Shown here: positions 6,198 to 14,446 of the stretch, one piece after another
Layout: each line of letters begins with the position of its first letter
Position numbering within the stretch: position 1 is the stretch's first letter
NCBI RefSeq assembly: GCF_004327335.1
Contig: NZ_QJUO01000040.1
Coordinates: 1-35,072, forward strand
Origin: Stutzerimonas kirkiae
GTDB taxonomy: Bacteria; Pseudomonadota; Gammaproteobacteria; Pseudomonadales; Pseudomonadaceae
Reading direction: 5' to 3'
Length of the DNA: 35,072 bases
Position numbers and translations under genes: made by a program
The notes under the pieces: model-generated
Databases searched by the model: none
Told to the model about the DNA's origin: nothing
What the model saw: the letters and a program-made list of their open reading frames with translations, nothing else

Positions 6198-8297
6198 ATG
6201 CACACCCTGTTCCTCGCACCCGCCGGCTCTGGCGGCGGTCTCAACTCCGTCAGCCTCGGCCTGATCCGTGCCCTGGAAAACGCCGGCCTGGCGGTCGGCT
6301 TCTTCAAGCCCATCGCCCAGCCCTTCCCCAGCGACCAAGGGCTGGAACGCTCCTGTATCCTGGCTGAGCGCACGCTGAAACAGACACCGCCGGCACCGAT
6401 CCCGCTCGAGCAGGTGGAACGCCAACTGGCCAGCGACGAACTCGACCTGCTGCTCGAAGACGTCGTCAGCCGCTACCAGCAGGTTGCCAGCGGCAAGGAT
6501 GTGGTGATCGTGGAAGGCATGGTGCCCACTCGCACGTCCGACTACACCGCCCGCGTCAACAGCCGGATCGCCAAGAGCCTGGACGCCGAAGTCATCCTGG
6601 TCGCGGCCCAGGGCAGCGATACGCTCAAGCAACTGGCCGAGCGCATCGAGATCCAGGCTCGCCTGTTCGGCGGCATCCAGGCACCCCATGTACTGGGCGT
6701 GATCCTCAACAAGGTCAAGAGCGAGGATGGCGGCCCCGCCTTCGTCGAGCGCCTCAAGGCCCACCTGCCCGCACTCGGCGGCAACGACTTCCAGTTGCTG
6801 GGCAGCATTCCGTTCGAGCAGGATCTCAATGCCCTGCGTACCCTCGATGTCGCGCAACTACTGGATGCCGAGGTGATCAACAGCGGCGAGGCCGAGCAGC
6901 GGCGCGTCAACAAGATCGTGCTCTGCGCCCGCACCGTACCCAACACCGTGCAACTGCTGCAGCCCGGCGTGCTGGTGGTGACACCCGGCGACCGCGACGA
7001 CATCATCCTGGCCGCCAGCCTGGCTTCGCTCAATGGCGTGAAACTCGCCGGCCTGCTGCTATGCAGCGATTTCGACCCTGACCCACGCATCATAGAACTG
7101 TGCAAGGCGGCGCTGGACGGCGGCCTGCCGGTATTCAGCGTGCCGACCGGCTCCTACGACACCGCCACCAACCTGTTCGGCCTGAACAAGGAAACCCCGT
7201 CCGACGATATCGAGCGCGCCACCCGCGTCACCGAATACATCGCCGGCCACCTGCAAGCGGAATTCCTGCGCGATCGCTTCAGCGTGCCACGCGGCGAACT
7301 GCGCCTGTCGCCGCCGGCCTTCCGCTACCAGTTGGTCAAGCGCGCCCAGGAAGCCAACAAGCGCGTCGTGCTGCCGGAAGGCAACGAGCCGCGCACCATC
7401 CGCGCCGCCGCCATCTGCCAGCAGCGCGGCATCGCCCGTTGCGTACTGCTGGCCAAGCCGGAGGAAGTCCGCTCGATCGCCACCGCACAAGGCATCAACC
7501 TGCCCGAAGGGCTGGAGATTCTCGACCCGGAGCAGATTCGCCAGAACTACATCGCGCCCTTGGTCGAAATGCGCAAGAGCAAGGGCCTGACTCCGGAAAT
7601 GGCCGACGAACAGCTCAAGGACACCGTGGTGCTGGGCACCATGATGCTGGCGCTGGACGAAGTCGATGGCCTGGTTTCCGGCGCGGTGCACACCACCGCC
7701 AACACCATCCGCCCGGCCCTGCAACTGATCAAGACCGCACCGGGCTACAACCTGGTGTCCTCGGTGTTCTTCATGCTGCTGCCGGACCAGGTACTGGTCT
7801 ACGGCGACTGCGCGGTCAACCCCAACCCGAGCGCCACCGAACTGGCGGAAATCGCCCTGCAGAGCGCCGAGTCCGCCGTGGCCCTGGGCGTGCACCCGCG
7901 CGTGGCGATGATCAGCTACTCCACCGGGGACTCCGGCAGCGGCGCGGAAGTGGACAAGGTCCGCGAAGCCACCCGCCTGGCCCGCGAGCGCTCGCCCGGC
8001 CTGCCGATCGACGGCCCACTGCAATACGACGCCGCCTCCGTGGCCAGCGTCGGCAAGCAGAAGGCGCCAAACAGCCTGGTCGCCGGCCAGGCCACGGTGT
8101 TCGTCTTCCCCGACCTGAATACCGGCAACACCACCTACAAGGCGGTACAGCGCAGCGCCAACGTGATCAGCGTCGGCCCGATGCTGCAAGGCCTGCGCAA
8201 GCCGGTCAACGACCTGTCGCGCGGTGCCCTGGTGGACGATATCGTCTTCACCATCGCCCTGACCGCCCTGCAGGCGGCCAATCAGAAGGAAGACTGA
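6198..8297 (+). CDS. pta: Phosphate acetyltransferase (long form)
   Basis: A 699-residue enzyme converting acetyl-CoA and phosphate to acetyl phosphate. The N-terminal part (about 1-220) is a P-loop, BioD-like domain starting APAGSGGGLNS. A DRTGG-type middle domain (about 230-345) and the catalytic PTA domain (about 375-695) follow. The catalytic domain contains VVLPEGNEPRT, DGLVSGAVHTTANT, GDCAVNPNP, SYSTGDSGSG and the C-terminal VFPDLNTGNTTYKAVQR. The length and layout match the long form found in pseudomonads and enterobacteria. The ATG at 6198 follows AAGGAG. Together with AckA it links acetyl-CoA to ATP generation and sets the acetyl-phosphate pool. It converges on alr. Confidence 0.97.
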   Translation: MHTLFLAPAGSGGGLNSVSLGLIRALENAGLAVGFFKPIAQPFPSDQGLERSCILAERTLKQTPPAPIPLEQVERQLASDELDLLLEDVVSRYQQVASGKDVVIVEGMVPTRTSDYTARVNSRIAKSLDAEVILVAAQGSDTLKQLAERIEIQARLFGGIQAPHVLGVILNKVKSEDGGPAFVERLKAHLPALGGNDFQLLGSIPFEQDLNALRTLDVAQLLDAEVINSGEAEQRRVNKIVLCARTVPNTVQLLQPGVLVVTPGDRDDIILAASLASLNGVKLAGLLLCSDFDPDPRIIELCKAALDGGLPVFSVPTGSYDTATNLFGLNKETPSDDIERATRVTEYIAGHLQAEFLRDRFSVPRGELRLSPPAFRYQLVKRAQEANKRVVLPEGNEPRTIRAAAICQQRGIARCVLLAKPEEVRSIATAQGINLPEGLEILDPEQIRQNYIAPLVEMRKSKGLTPEMADEQLKDTVVLGTMMLALDEVDGLVSGAVHTTANTIRPALQLIKTAPGYNLVSSVFFMLLPDQVLVYGDCAVNPNPSATELAEIALQSAESAVALGVHPRVAMISYSTGDSGSGAEVDKVREATRLARERSPGLPIDGPLQYDAASVASVGKQKAPNSLVAGQATVFVFPDLNTGNTTYKAVQRSANVISVGPMLQGLRKPVNDLSRGALVDDIVFTIALTALQAANQKED

Positions 8298-8303
8298 AGC
8301 AGA

Positions 8304-8398
8304 GCTGCAAGCTGCAAGCTGCAAGAGAAGCATCTGGGGCTCCTACGAGGGCGACAACCCCTGGCTGGCTGCAGCTTGTGGCTTATGGCTTGTAGCTC
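8304..8398. repeat. Heptad-repeat hairpin element between pta and alr
   Basis: The left arm holds three exact GCTGCAA units (8304-8324) preceded by GA. The right arm (8371-8398) holds four related heptads whose complement reads GAGCTAC, AAGCCAT, AAGCCAC, AAGCTGC. The arms can pair imperfectly around a 46-base spacer, giving a long hairpin between two convergent genes. The right arm runs into the last codons of alr. Confidence 0.7.
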
Positions 8399-9459
8399 CT
8401 GGGCACCCTCGCCGTGACCTTGGTCAGCAACTCGTAGCCGATAGTGCCGCAGGCAGCCGCCAGTTCGTCGATACTCACCAGCTCGCCCCACAGCTCCACC
8501 TCGTCGCCCAGTGAAGCCTCTGGCAGATCGGTCAGGTCCACCGCCAGCATGTCCATGGACACCCGGCCGGCCAGTGGTACACGCTGCCCCCTGATCGCCA
8601 GCGGCGTTCCCGAAGGCGCGGTGCGCGGATAGCCATCGGCATAACCGCAACTGACCGTACCGATGCGCGAAGGCCGCTCGGCGACCCAGTTGGCGCCATA
8701 GCCGACCGCTTCCCCCGCAGCCAGATCGCGCATGGCGATCAGCCGTCCAGCCAGGCGCATGACCGGCTTAAGCCCCAGCTCTTGCGCACTCAGTTCGGCG
8801 AACGGCGAGGCGCCGTAGAGCATGATGCCAGGGCGCACCCAATCCATATGCGTGGCTGGCAAGGTCAGTACGGCGGCGGAGTTGGCCAGGGTACGGTTAT
8901 CGAAAGGCAGGTCGAGCAGACTGGAGTAGCGCTGCAATTGCGCCTCGATCGACGGATGACCACGCTCGTCGGCGCAGGCGAAGTGACTGATCAGGTTCAG
9001 CTCCGCGACATTCGCCGCCACACGCAGGCGGGCATGGCAATCACGCAATGCTTCGGCAGTGAAGCCCAGGCGGTGCATACCGGAATCCAGCTTGAGCCAG
9101 ACATTCAGCGGACGCTCCAAACGCGCTTCGAGCAGTAGTGCGGCCTGCGCCTCATCCTGCACCACCACATCCAGCCCGGATTGCGCCGCCTCCTGGTACT
9201 CCTGCGCGTCGAAACAGCCCTCCAGCAACAGCAAGCGGGCCGCGGCAACCACCTGGCGCACCTCGCGCGCCTCTTCGATACAGGCCACGGCAAAGCCATC
9301 GGCCAGCTCAGCGAGCGCCTGTGCCGCCTGTGGCGCGCCATGCCCATAGGCATTGGCCTTGACCACGGCAAAGGCATGGCGGCCCGGGGTACTACGTTTG
9401 GCGAGAAGATAATTGTGACGCAACGCGGCCAGATCGACCGTTGCAACGAGGGGACGCAT
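8383..9459 (-). CDS. alr: Alanine racemase, biosynthetic
   Basis: A 358-residue PLP-dependent enzyme that supplies D-alanine for peptidoglycan. Lys34 in AVVKANAYGHG binds the cofactor and Tyr254 in AVGYGANW is the second catalytic base. KLDSGMHRLGF, CGYADGYPR and GRVSMDMLAVDL are typical. The start at 9459 (MRPLVATVDL) is preceded by AAGGA; a longer in-frame extension upstream is rejected. Location directly behind dnaB marks it as Alr and not the catabolic DadX. Its last residues (SYKP) and stop codon are encoded inside the right arm of a heptad repeat element, so the C-terminus may have been rewritten by that element. Confidence 0.96.
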   Translation of the reverse strand: MRPLVATVDLAALRHNYLLAKRSTPGRHAFAVVKANAYGHGAPQAAQALAELADGFAVACIEEAREVRQVVAAARLLLLEGCFDAQEYQEAAQSGLDVVVQDEAQAALLLEARLERPLNVWLKLDSGMHRLGFTAEALRDCHARLRVAANVAELNLISHFACADERGHPSIEAQLQRYSSLLDLPFDNRTLANSAAVLTLPATHMDWVRPGIMLYGASPFAELSAQELGLKPVMRLAGRLIAMRDLAAGEAVGYGANWVAERPSRIGTVSCGYADGYPRTAPSGTPLAIRGQRVPLAGRVSMDMLAVDLTDLPEASLGDEVELWGELVSIDELAAACGTIGYELLTKVTARVPRSYKP

Positions 9460-9570
9460 GGAAGAAATCCTTGAAAACGACAGGAGCCCGAATCTTACTC
9501 CGAGAACCACTGGCCGCAACCCGTCGCCAGGGTGATTTGGAAAGACGGACAGGGGGTAAAAAGCAGCCAT

Positions 9571-9588
9571 GAGCTTCAAGCTTCAAGC
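9571..9588. repeat. Short heptad repeat, 2 x GCTTCAA
   Basis: Two GCTTCAA units (9572-9585) lie in the 176-base gap between alr and dnaB. A related but divergent CAGCTTGCCACTGCTC follows near 9617, close to the end of dnaB. It is probably a decayed member of the heptad element family. Confidence 0.55.
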
Positions 9589-9635
9589 CGTTACAGGGTG
9601 CACCTACGTGGATTCAGCTTGCCACTGCTCGTTAT

Positions 9636-11030
9636 CTATTCATCGTCGAACTGGTAGCTGCCCGGCGCCAGGTTCTCGAAACGCGAATACTTGCCGAGGA
9701 AGGCCAGACGCGTGGTGCCGATGGGGCCGTTACGCTGCTTGCCGATGATGATCTCGGCAACGCCCTTGTATTCGGTTTCCGGATGATAGACCTCGTCCCG
9801 GTAGACGAACATGATGATATCCGCATCCTGTTCGATGGCCCCGGACTCGCGCAGGTCGGAGTTGACCGGGCGCTTGTTGGGCCGCTGCTCCAGCGAGCGG
9901 TTGAGCTGTGACAGGGCGATCACCGGGCAGTTGAACTCCTTGGCCAGCCCCTTGAGCGAGCGCGATATCTCGGAAATCTCGTTGACCCGGCTATCGCCAC
10001 TGGAACCAGGGATCTGCATCAGTTGCAGGTAGTCGACCATGATCATGCCGATCTCGCCATGCTCGCGCGCCAGGCGCCGGGTACGCGCCCGCATCTCGGA
10101 AGGCGAGATGCCCGCCGTATCGTCGATGAACAGCTTGCGGTCGTTGAGCAGGTTGACCGCCGAGGTCAGGCGCGGCCAGTCATCGTCATCCAGCTTGCCG
10201 GTACGCACCTTGGTCTGATCGATCCGCCCCAGGGACGCGAGCATACGGATCACGATGGAGTCGGCAGGCATTTCCAGCGAGTACACCAGGATCGCCTTGT
10301 CCGAACGCAGCACCGCGTTTTCCACCAGGTTCATGGCGAAGGTGGTCTTGCCCATCGAGGGACGGCCCGCGACGATGATCAGGTCGGCGGCCTGTAACCC
10401 ACTGGTGGCCTCGTCCAGATCGGTGAAGCCGGTGGAAAGCCCGGTGATCGCCTCGCCAGCGTTGAACAACGAGTCGATGCGGTCGATGGCCTTGACCAGA
10501 ATGTCGTTGATACCAACCGGGCCACCGGTCTTCGGGCGTGACTCGGCGATCTGGAAGATCAGCCGTTCGGCCTCGTCGAGAACTTCATCGCCAGTCCGGC
10601 CCTGTGGGGCATAGGCGCTGTCGGCGATCTCGTTGCTGATACCGATCAGCTTGCGCAGCGTCGCCCGCTCGCGAATGATCTGCGCATAGGCCTTGATATT
10701 GGCCACCGAGGGCGTGTTCTTCGCCAGTTCGCCCAGGTAGGCCAGCCCGCCGACTTGCGGCAGATGCCCTTCCTTGTCCAGTTGCTCGGACAGCGTCACC
10801 ACATCGAAGGGGGCGTTGCGCTCGGCCAGGACATGGATGGCGCGAAAGATCAGCCGATGGTCATGGCGATAGAAGTCACCATCGGACACCTGGTCGAGCA
10901 CGCGCTCCCAGGCATTGTTGTCCAGCATCAAGCCACCAAGCACTGCCTGCTCGGCCTCGATGGAGTGAGGCGGTACCTTGAGCGCCGCCGTTTCCAGGTC
11001 GTACTGCTGGGGAAGACTGATGTCGTTCAT
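9636..11030 (-). CDS. dnaB: Replicative DNA helicase DnaB
   Basis: A 464-residue hexameric helicase that unwinds DNA at the replication fork and recruits primase. The N-terminal domain (about 20-125, PPHSIEAEQAVLGGLML) is joined to the RecA-like C-terminal domain with Walker A GRPSMGKTT and Walker B MIMVDYLQLM. ALSQLNRSLEQRPNKRP and SGAIEQDADIIMF follow. The start at 11030 (MNDISLPQQ) gives the usual Pseudomonas length, and the Shine-Dalgarno sequence is weak. No intein is present. It is followed by alr on the same strand after 176 bases that contain a small heptad repeat. Confidence 0.97.
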   Translation of the reverse strand: MNDISLPQQYDLETAALKVPPHSIEAEQAVLGGLMLDNNAWERVLDQVSDGDFYRHDHRLIFRAIHVLAERNAPFDVVTLSEQLDKEGHLPQVGGLAYLGELAKNTPSVANIKAYAQIIRERATLRKLIGISNEIADSAYAPQGRTGDEVLDEAERLIFQIAESRPKTGGPVGINDILVKAIDRIDSLFNAGEAITGLSTGFTDLDEATSGLQAADLIIVAGRPSMGKTTFAMNLVENAVLRSDKAILVYSLEMPADSIVIRMLASLGRIDQTKVRTGKLDDDDWPRLTSAVNLLNDRKLFIDDTAGISPSEMRARTRRLAREHGEIGMIMVDYLQLMQIPGSSGDSRVNEISEISRSLKGLAKEFNCPVIALSQLNRSLEQRPNKRPVNSDLRESGAIEQDADIIMFVYRDEVYHPETEYKGVAEIIIGKQRNGPIGTTRLAFLGKYSRFENLAPGSYQFDDE

Positions 11031-11044
11031 GGTACTCGTATCCA

Positions 11045-11083
11045 GAAAAACAAAAGGCACGTCCCGCAAGGCGGAAACGTGCC
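11045..11083 (-). terminator. Rho-independent terminator behind rplI
   Basis: On the minus strand GGCACGTTTCCGC and GCGGGACGTGCC (arms 11071-11083 and 11056-11067) form a long stem followed by TTTTGTTTTT. It ends the rpsF-rpsR-DUF2232-rplI unit before dnaB. Confidence 0.85.
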
Positions 11084-11093
11084 CGATGTTATC

Positions 11094-11118
11094 CGTCTGG
11101 CACCCAGGGTGCCAGACG
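11094..11118 (-). terminator. Second hairpin directly behind the rplI stop codon
   Basis: A perfect inverted repeat CGTCTGGCACCC / GGGTGCCAGACG centred on a single base lies 9 bases beyond the rplI stop codon and just ahead of the T-tract terminator. With no T-run of its own it may stabilise the ribosomal mRNA 3' end. Confidence 0.5.
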
Positions 11119-11127
11119 TCGCAGGCA

Positions 11128-11574
11128 TCAGCCGGCGATGACGATCAGCCGAACGCTGGCTTCAACGTCAGTGTGCAGGTGCACAGCCACATCGTACTCA
11201 CCAACCTGACGGATGGTGCCGTTGGGCAGACGCACTTCGCTCTTGGCAATCTCGACACCGGACGCAGTCAGCGCATCGGCGATGTCGTGGGTGCCGATGG
11301 AACCGAACAGCTTGCCCTCATCGCCCGCGGTAGCGGTGATGGTGACTTCCAGCTCGGCCAGTTGAGCGGCACGGGCTTCGGCGGACGCCTTCTTCTCGGC
11401 GGCAGCTTTTTCCAGCTCGGCGCGGCGGGCTTCGAACTCGGCGATGTTGGCCGGGGTCGCAGCAGTCGCTTTGCGTTGCGGCAGCAGATAGTTACGGCCG
11501 TAACCGGCCTTGACGCTCACTTTATCGCCCAGGTTGCCCAGGTTGGCGATCTTTTCCAGCAGGATGACTTCCAT
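11128..11574 (-). CDS. rplI: 50S ribosomal protein L9
   Basis: A 148-residue protein of the large ribosomal subunit binding 23S rRNA domain V. The N-terminal signature begins [13 protein letters not shown] and continues [18 protein letters not shown] long connecting helix rich in alanine, glutamate and lysine (about 42-75) leads to the C-terminal domain (about 80-148). The length is standard. It is the last gene of the rpsF operon in this order, 21 bases behind the DUF2232 gene, and is followed by a strong terminator. Confidence 0.98.
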   Translation of the reverse strand: MEVILLEKIANLGNLGDKVSVKAGYGRNYLLPQRKATAATPANIAEFEARRAELEKAAAEKKASAEARAAQLAELEVTITATAGDEGKLFGSIGTHDIADALTASGVEIAKSEVRLPNGTIRQVGEYDVAVHLHTDVEASVRLIVIAG

Positions 11575-11595
11575 TTGAGTCTTACCTCTTAACTT

Positions 11596-12486
11596 TTAAC
11601 CTTCACCGTCAGACCCCGCTCCCTCTTTACGAGAGGCGCGGCCACGAAAATCAAACAGACTGTCGACAACGGCCATAACGGCCAGCAGTGGATAGACCAG
11701 TTGCATGAACACCACCAGGCTGACATACAGCCCCACAAGCCAGAACCGCTGAATGCGCTTCTGCGCCACCAGGCCATGCACCAACGCCAGGCCCGCAAAG
11801 GCCAGCGGCACACTGCACAGCGGCGTCAACGCTGCCAGATGCACATCGAGGCTCGGCCCCAACAGCATCCCCAGCAGCAACAGCATGGCGGGCAGCGCCC
11901 GGAAACGCAGCGTGCGAAACTCCGACCCGAAACCACCCGGGTTGTACAGCAGCGCCTGCCAGTAACGCGCAAGCATCAGGCTGAGCAGGGTCAGCGCCTG
12001 CAACAACGCCGCCAGCAGTCCGGTCAACACCGGTACCAGCAGGGCCTCCAACTGTCCCCTTTCCTCATCGGAAAGCTGCTGATACGCCTGCGAAAGCGCA
12101 TCGGGCAGGGCCTTCTGCACCTCACCGGCCAATGCCGCGATCGGCCCGCCGAACACTTGCAGCAGTACCCAGGTATACAGCAACCCGAGCCCTATGCTGT
12201 ACAGCATCACGCGGGACCAGGGCGCCTGGTTGCGCAACTGCATCGCCAGCGCCAACGAACCCAGCATGACCAGCAGGGTGCGCGGATCGCCGAAGTACAA
12301 CCAGGCCAGGGCCGGCAACAGCGCCCAGACCAGGATGCCCAGCGCATCGCTCAAGCCACGCCGCAGCAGCACCAGGCTGCCGGCGGCCGCGCTCAACCAG
12401 AACATGAACGGTAATACCGCCGCGCCGACCACTACCAGAGTGGCCTGCAGGCGACCGCGCATGATGAACTCGGCCAAGGCGCGCAT
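11596..12486 (-). CDS. Integral membrane protein, DUF2232/YybS-like
   Basis: A 296-residue hydrophobic protein with about eight predicted membrane spans and a basic, polar C-terminal tail (RGRASRKEGAGSDGEG). It lies between rpsR and rplI in the ribosomal protein operon, the place of PA4933 in P. aeruginosa. The function is unknown. The family is related to YybS, which is likewise encoded beside rplI and dnaB in Bacillus. Conserved linkage suggests a housekeeping role, but nothing in the sequence identifies a substrate. The start MRALAEF at 12486 is accepted without a strong ribosome binding site. Confidence 0.9.
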   Translation of the reverse strand: MRALAEFIMRGRLQATLVVVGAAVLPFMFWLSAAAGSLVLLRRGLSDALGILVWALLPALAWLYFGDPRTLLVMLGSLALAMQLRNQAPWSRVMLYSIGLGLLYTWVLLQVFGGPIAALAGEVQKALPDALSQAYQQLSDEERGQLEALLVPVLTGLLAALLQALTLLSLMLARYWQALLYNPGGFGSEFRTLRFRALPAMLLLLGMLLGPSLDVHLAALTPLCSVPLAFAGLALVHGLVAQKRIQRFWLVGLYVSLVVFMQLVYPLLAVMAVVDSLFDFRGRASRKEGAGSDGEG

Positions 12487-12520
12487 GCGATCTATCCTTT
12501 ACCTCTGTCGACCAGGCCGA

Positions 12521-12751
12521 TCAACGGCCGTGGCTGTCGGTGTAGGGCAGCAGGGCCAGGTAGCGGGCACGCTTGATGGCAGTCGCCAGCTGACGCTGGT
12601 AACGGGCCTTGGTGCCAGTGATACGGCTAGGAACGATCTTGCCGGTTTCGGAGATGTAGGCTTTGAGCGTGTTCAGATCTTTGAAGTCGATCTCTTTCAC
12701 GTCTTCAGCGGTGAAACGGCAGAACTTACGACGACGGAAAAAACGTGCCAT
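12521..12751 (-). CDS. rpsR: 30S ribosomal protein S18
   Basis: A 76-residue small-subunit protein that partners S6 on the 16S rRNA central domain. It shows the typical [13 protein letters not shown] start, the [13 protein letters not shown] segment, and [19 protein letters not shown] followed by [13 protein letters not shown]. The start at 12751 is chosen over a slightly longer frame. It lies 27 bases behind rpsF in one operon. Confidence 0.98.
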   Translation of the reverse strand: MARFFRRRKFCRFTAEDVKEIDFKDLNTLKAYISETGKIVPSRITGTKARYQRQLATAIKRARYLALLPYTDSHGR

Positions 12752-12778
12752 GGTCAGGCTCCTCAATAAACCCTTGGA

Positions 12779-13198
12779 TTACTCGTCAGCGTTGTTGTCG
12801 CTGTCACTTTCGGCGTCGTTATCGGCGCCATCGGTGCTGTCAGGACGGTCACGACGCTCACGGCGCTCGCTACGGTTTTCTTCAGCCTTGAGCATTTCGG
12901 ACTGCTCGGTCACGGCTTCGTCGCGACGGATGACCAGGCTGCGGATGACCGCGTCGTTGTAGCGGAAGTTGTCTTCCAGCTCGGCCAGGGCCTTGGCGCT
13001 GGCTTCAACGTTGAACAGGATGTAGTGAGCCTTGTGGACGTTGTTGATGGCATAGGCCAGCTGACGACGCCCCCAGTCTTCCAGGCGATGGATCTTGCCA
13101 CCGTCTTCTTCGATCAGCTTGGTGTAACGCTCCACCATGCCGCCAACCTGCTCGCTCTGGTCCGGGTGAACCAGGAAGATGATTTCGTAATGACGCAT
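12779..13198 (-). CDS. rpsF: 30S ribosomal protein S6
   Basis: A 139-residue small-subunit protein. The core ([18 protein letters not shown], then [14 protein letters not shown] and [11 protein letters not shown]) covers about residues 1-100. The tail [20 protein letters not shown] and beyond is low-complexity: charged, then acidic. In enterobacteria the corresponding C-terminal glutamates are added by RimK; here the encoded tail is already acidic. AAGGAG precedes the ATG. It is the first gene of the rpsF-rpsR-DUF2232-rplI operon. Confidence 0.98.
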   Translation of the reverse strand: MRHYEIIFLVHPDQSEQVGGMVERYTKLIEEDGGKIHRLEDWGRRQLAYAINNVHKAHYILFNVEASAKALAELEDNFRYNDAVIRSLVIRRDEAVTEQSEMLKAEENRSERRERRDRPDSTDGADNDAESDSDNNADE

Positions 13199-13219
13199 AA
13201 CTGCTCCTTACGGGTTGCA

Positions 13220-13242
13220 GCCTGCCGACAGTGCGGTCAGGC
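13220..13242 (-). promoter_or_regulatory. Hairpin in the rpsF leader, candidate S6:S18 autoregulatory site
   Basis: On the minus strand GCCTG-A-CCG-CACTGT-CGG-CAGGC folds into a stem with a single-base bulge, about 20 bases upstream of the rpsF start. S6:S18 complexes of other bacteria bind leader hairpins containing CCG in an internal loop. The resemblance is suggestive only. Confidence 0.4.
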
Positions 13243-13313
13243 AAGGAGTGAATGATGTGTTGACTTGCTTTCGGAGAGGCGCGCGACAACCTGCCTTCCG
13301 GGCAAGGGGCGGT

Positions 13314-13342
13314 ATTCTATGGGCGTTAGTGCCTCACCGCAA
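13314..13342 (-). promoter_or_regulatory. Sigma-70 promoter of the rpsF operon
   Basis: TTGCGG (complement of 13337-13342) and TAGAAT (complement of 13314-13319) are separated by 17 bases. A GC-rich start region (CCGCCCC) follows, typical of ribosomal promoters under stringent control. The predicted leader is about 110 bases. Confidence 0.75.
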
Positions 13343-13376
13343 GCGGTGTTGAGAGTTATTCGGCGCGATCACGACA

Positions 13377-13396
13377 AGCGCTCCGAAAAGAGCGCT
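13377..13396 (-). terminator. Hairpin between the PAS-receiver gene and the rpsF promoter
   Basis: A perfect 7-bp stem AGCGCTC / GAGCGCT with a six-base loop lies 76 bases beyond the stop codon of the upstream gene. No clear T-tract follows on the minus strand, so termination here is only possible. Confidence 0.35.
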
Positions 13397-13472
13397 GGAA
13401 AGCTGGAGGCCGAACCGGCAAGCGTGGGGCGCTTCGCTCTTCGCACAGCCCCAGCGCCCTCTTCGCCCCTCT

Positions 13473-14414
13473 TCACGCGCCGGCCTGGATGGTATCGAGC
13501 AACGTGCGGACCTGATGGATATCGTAGGGTTTGACCATGGTGCGCACGCCCTCCAGGCCCTCATGATCGATATCGACCAGGCTCCCCGAGGCGATGACCA
13601 GCGTCAGACGCTGCCCCTGGCGCCGTACCTCCCGCACCAGATCGAGCCCACTCATGCCGGCCAGGCCGACATCCGTCAGCAACACATCGAAGGGCTGCCG
13701 GCTCAACTGCTCCAGCGCCTCCTCGGCGGACTCGCTCAGACAAACCTCATGCCCGAGCTCCGTCATCACTTCCCCCGCCAGCATGCGCAGCGTGGGATCA
13801 TCCTCGACGAACAGTATGCGTAACGACGACAGCGGCCCACACTCGTCTGCCGGGCACACCGGCTGAGCTATCGCCCGGGCCTGGGCCACGCCCTGGCGCA
13901 CATCGCGCAGCAGATCGGCGGCGGCATCGACCGCCGAGCCGGCCTGGGACAATCGCCGCCGGGTCGAGTCATCGGCGGACAGGCTGCGCATCAGCAACTG
14001 GAGGTTACCGCCGATGACCTGCAACAGGTTATTGAGCTCATGCGCGACGCCCGCCAGCGTCTTCCCCGATGGAATGAAGTGCTTGTCCAGGGTTTGCAGC
14101 AAGGTTTCGACCCGGCCATGCCGATCGAAGATCGGTACATGGCTGAATCCATCGCCCACCGAGGTATCCGGCATGCGCTCCGCCAGGGCCCGCTCACAGG
14201 AAGCGAGCAGACCGGCAAGCCTTCCCGGCTCGCAACGCAGCGCGCCAGCAGATAGCACATCGCGCAAGGCCCGGCCGCGAATCTGCGGCAGAGACTGGCC
14301 GACCAATGCCAGATAGGCCGGATTGGCATCGATGACGAGCAGATGGGTATCAAGTAGAGCACAAGGATGTGTAGAGGCACGGAACGCCCCCTCGTAATTG
14401 GCTTCCTGCAACAT
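13473..14414 (-). CDS. PAS-DHp-receiver signalling protein without ATPase domain
   Basis: A 313-residue cytoplasmic protein. Residues about 10-110 look like a PAS sensor domain. GVAHELNNLLQVIGGNLQLL (122-141) is a histidine-kinase DHp/H-box with phosphoacceptor candidate His125. Residues 198-312 form a receiver domain with acidic pocket Asp205-Asp206, phosphoacceptor Asp248 (LLTDVGLAGMSG) and Lys295 (VKPYD). No N, G1 or G2 box of a HATPase_c domain lies between DHp and receiver; only about 50 residues are available there. It cannot phosphorylate itself and may act as a phosphotransfer hub or depend on a partner kinase. The start at 14414 has GGAGG six bases upstream. It sits between rlmB and rpsF, where I recall no gene in P. 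aeruginosa. Confidence 0.88.
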   Translation of the reverse strand: MLQEANYEGAFRASTHPCALLDTHLLVIDANPAYLALVGQSLPQIRGRALRDVLSAGALRCEPGRLAGLLASCERALAERMPDTSVGDGFSHVPIFDRHGRVETLLQTLDKHFIPSGKTLAGVAHELNNLLQVIGGNLQLLMRSLSADDSTRRRLSQAGSAVDAAADLLRDVRQGVAQARAIAQPVCPADECGPLSSLRILFVEDDPTLRMLAGEVMTELGHEVCLSESAEEALEQLSRQPFDVLLTDVGLAGMSGLDLVREVRRQGQRLTLVIASGSLVDIDHEGLEGVRTMVKPYDIHQVRTLLDTIQAGA

Positions 14415-14446
14415 ACAACCTCCATGATCGAGAGACTGCGCCACAT

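Noticed and set aside
6056..6367. Small plus-strand frame between ackA and pta
   Set aside because: It begins in the terminator-like hairpin and overlaps the start of pta in another frame; no conserved motif.
4898..6373. A 491-codon minus-strand frame opposite ackA and the start of pta
   Set aside because: It is antisense to ackA with no domain or ribosome binding site.
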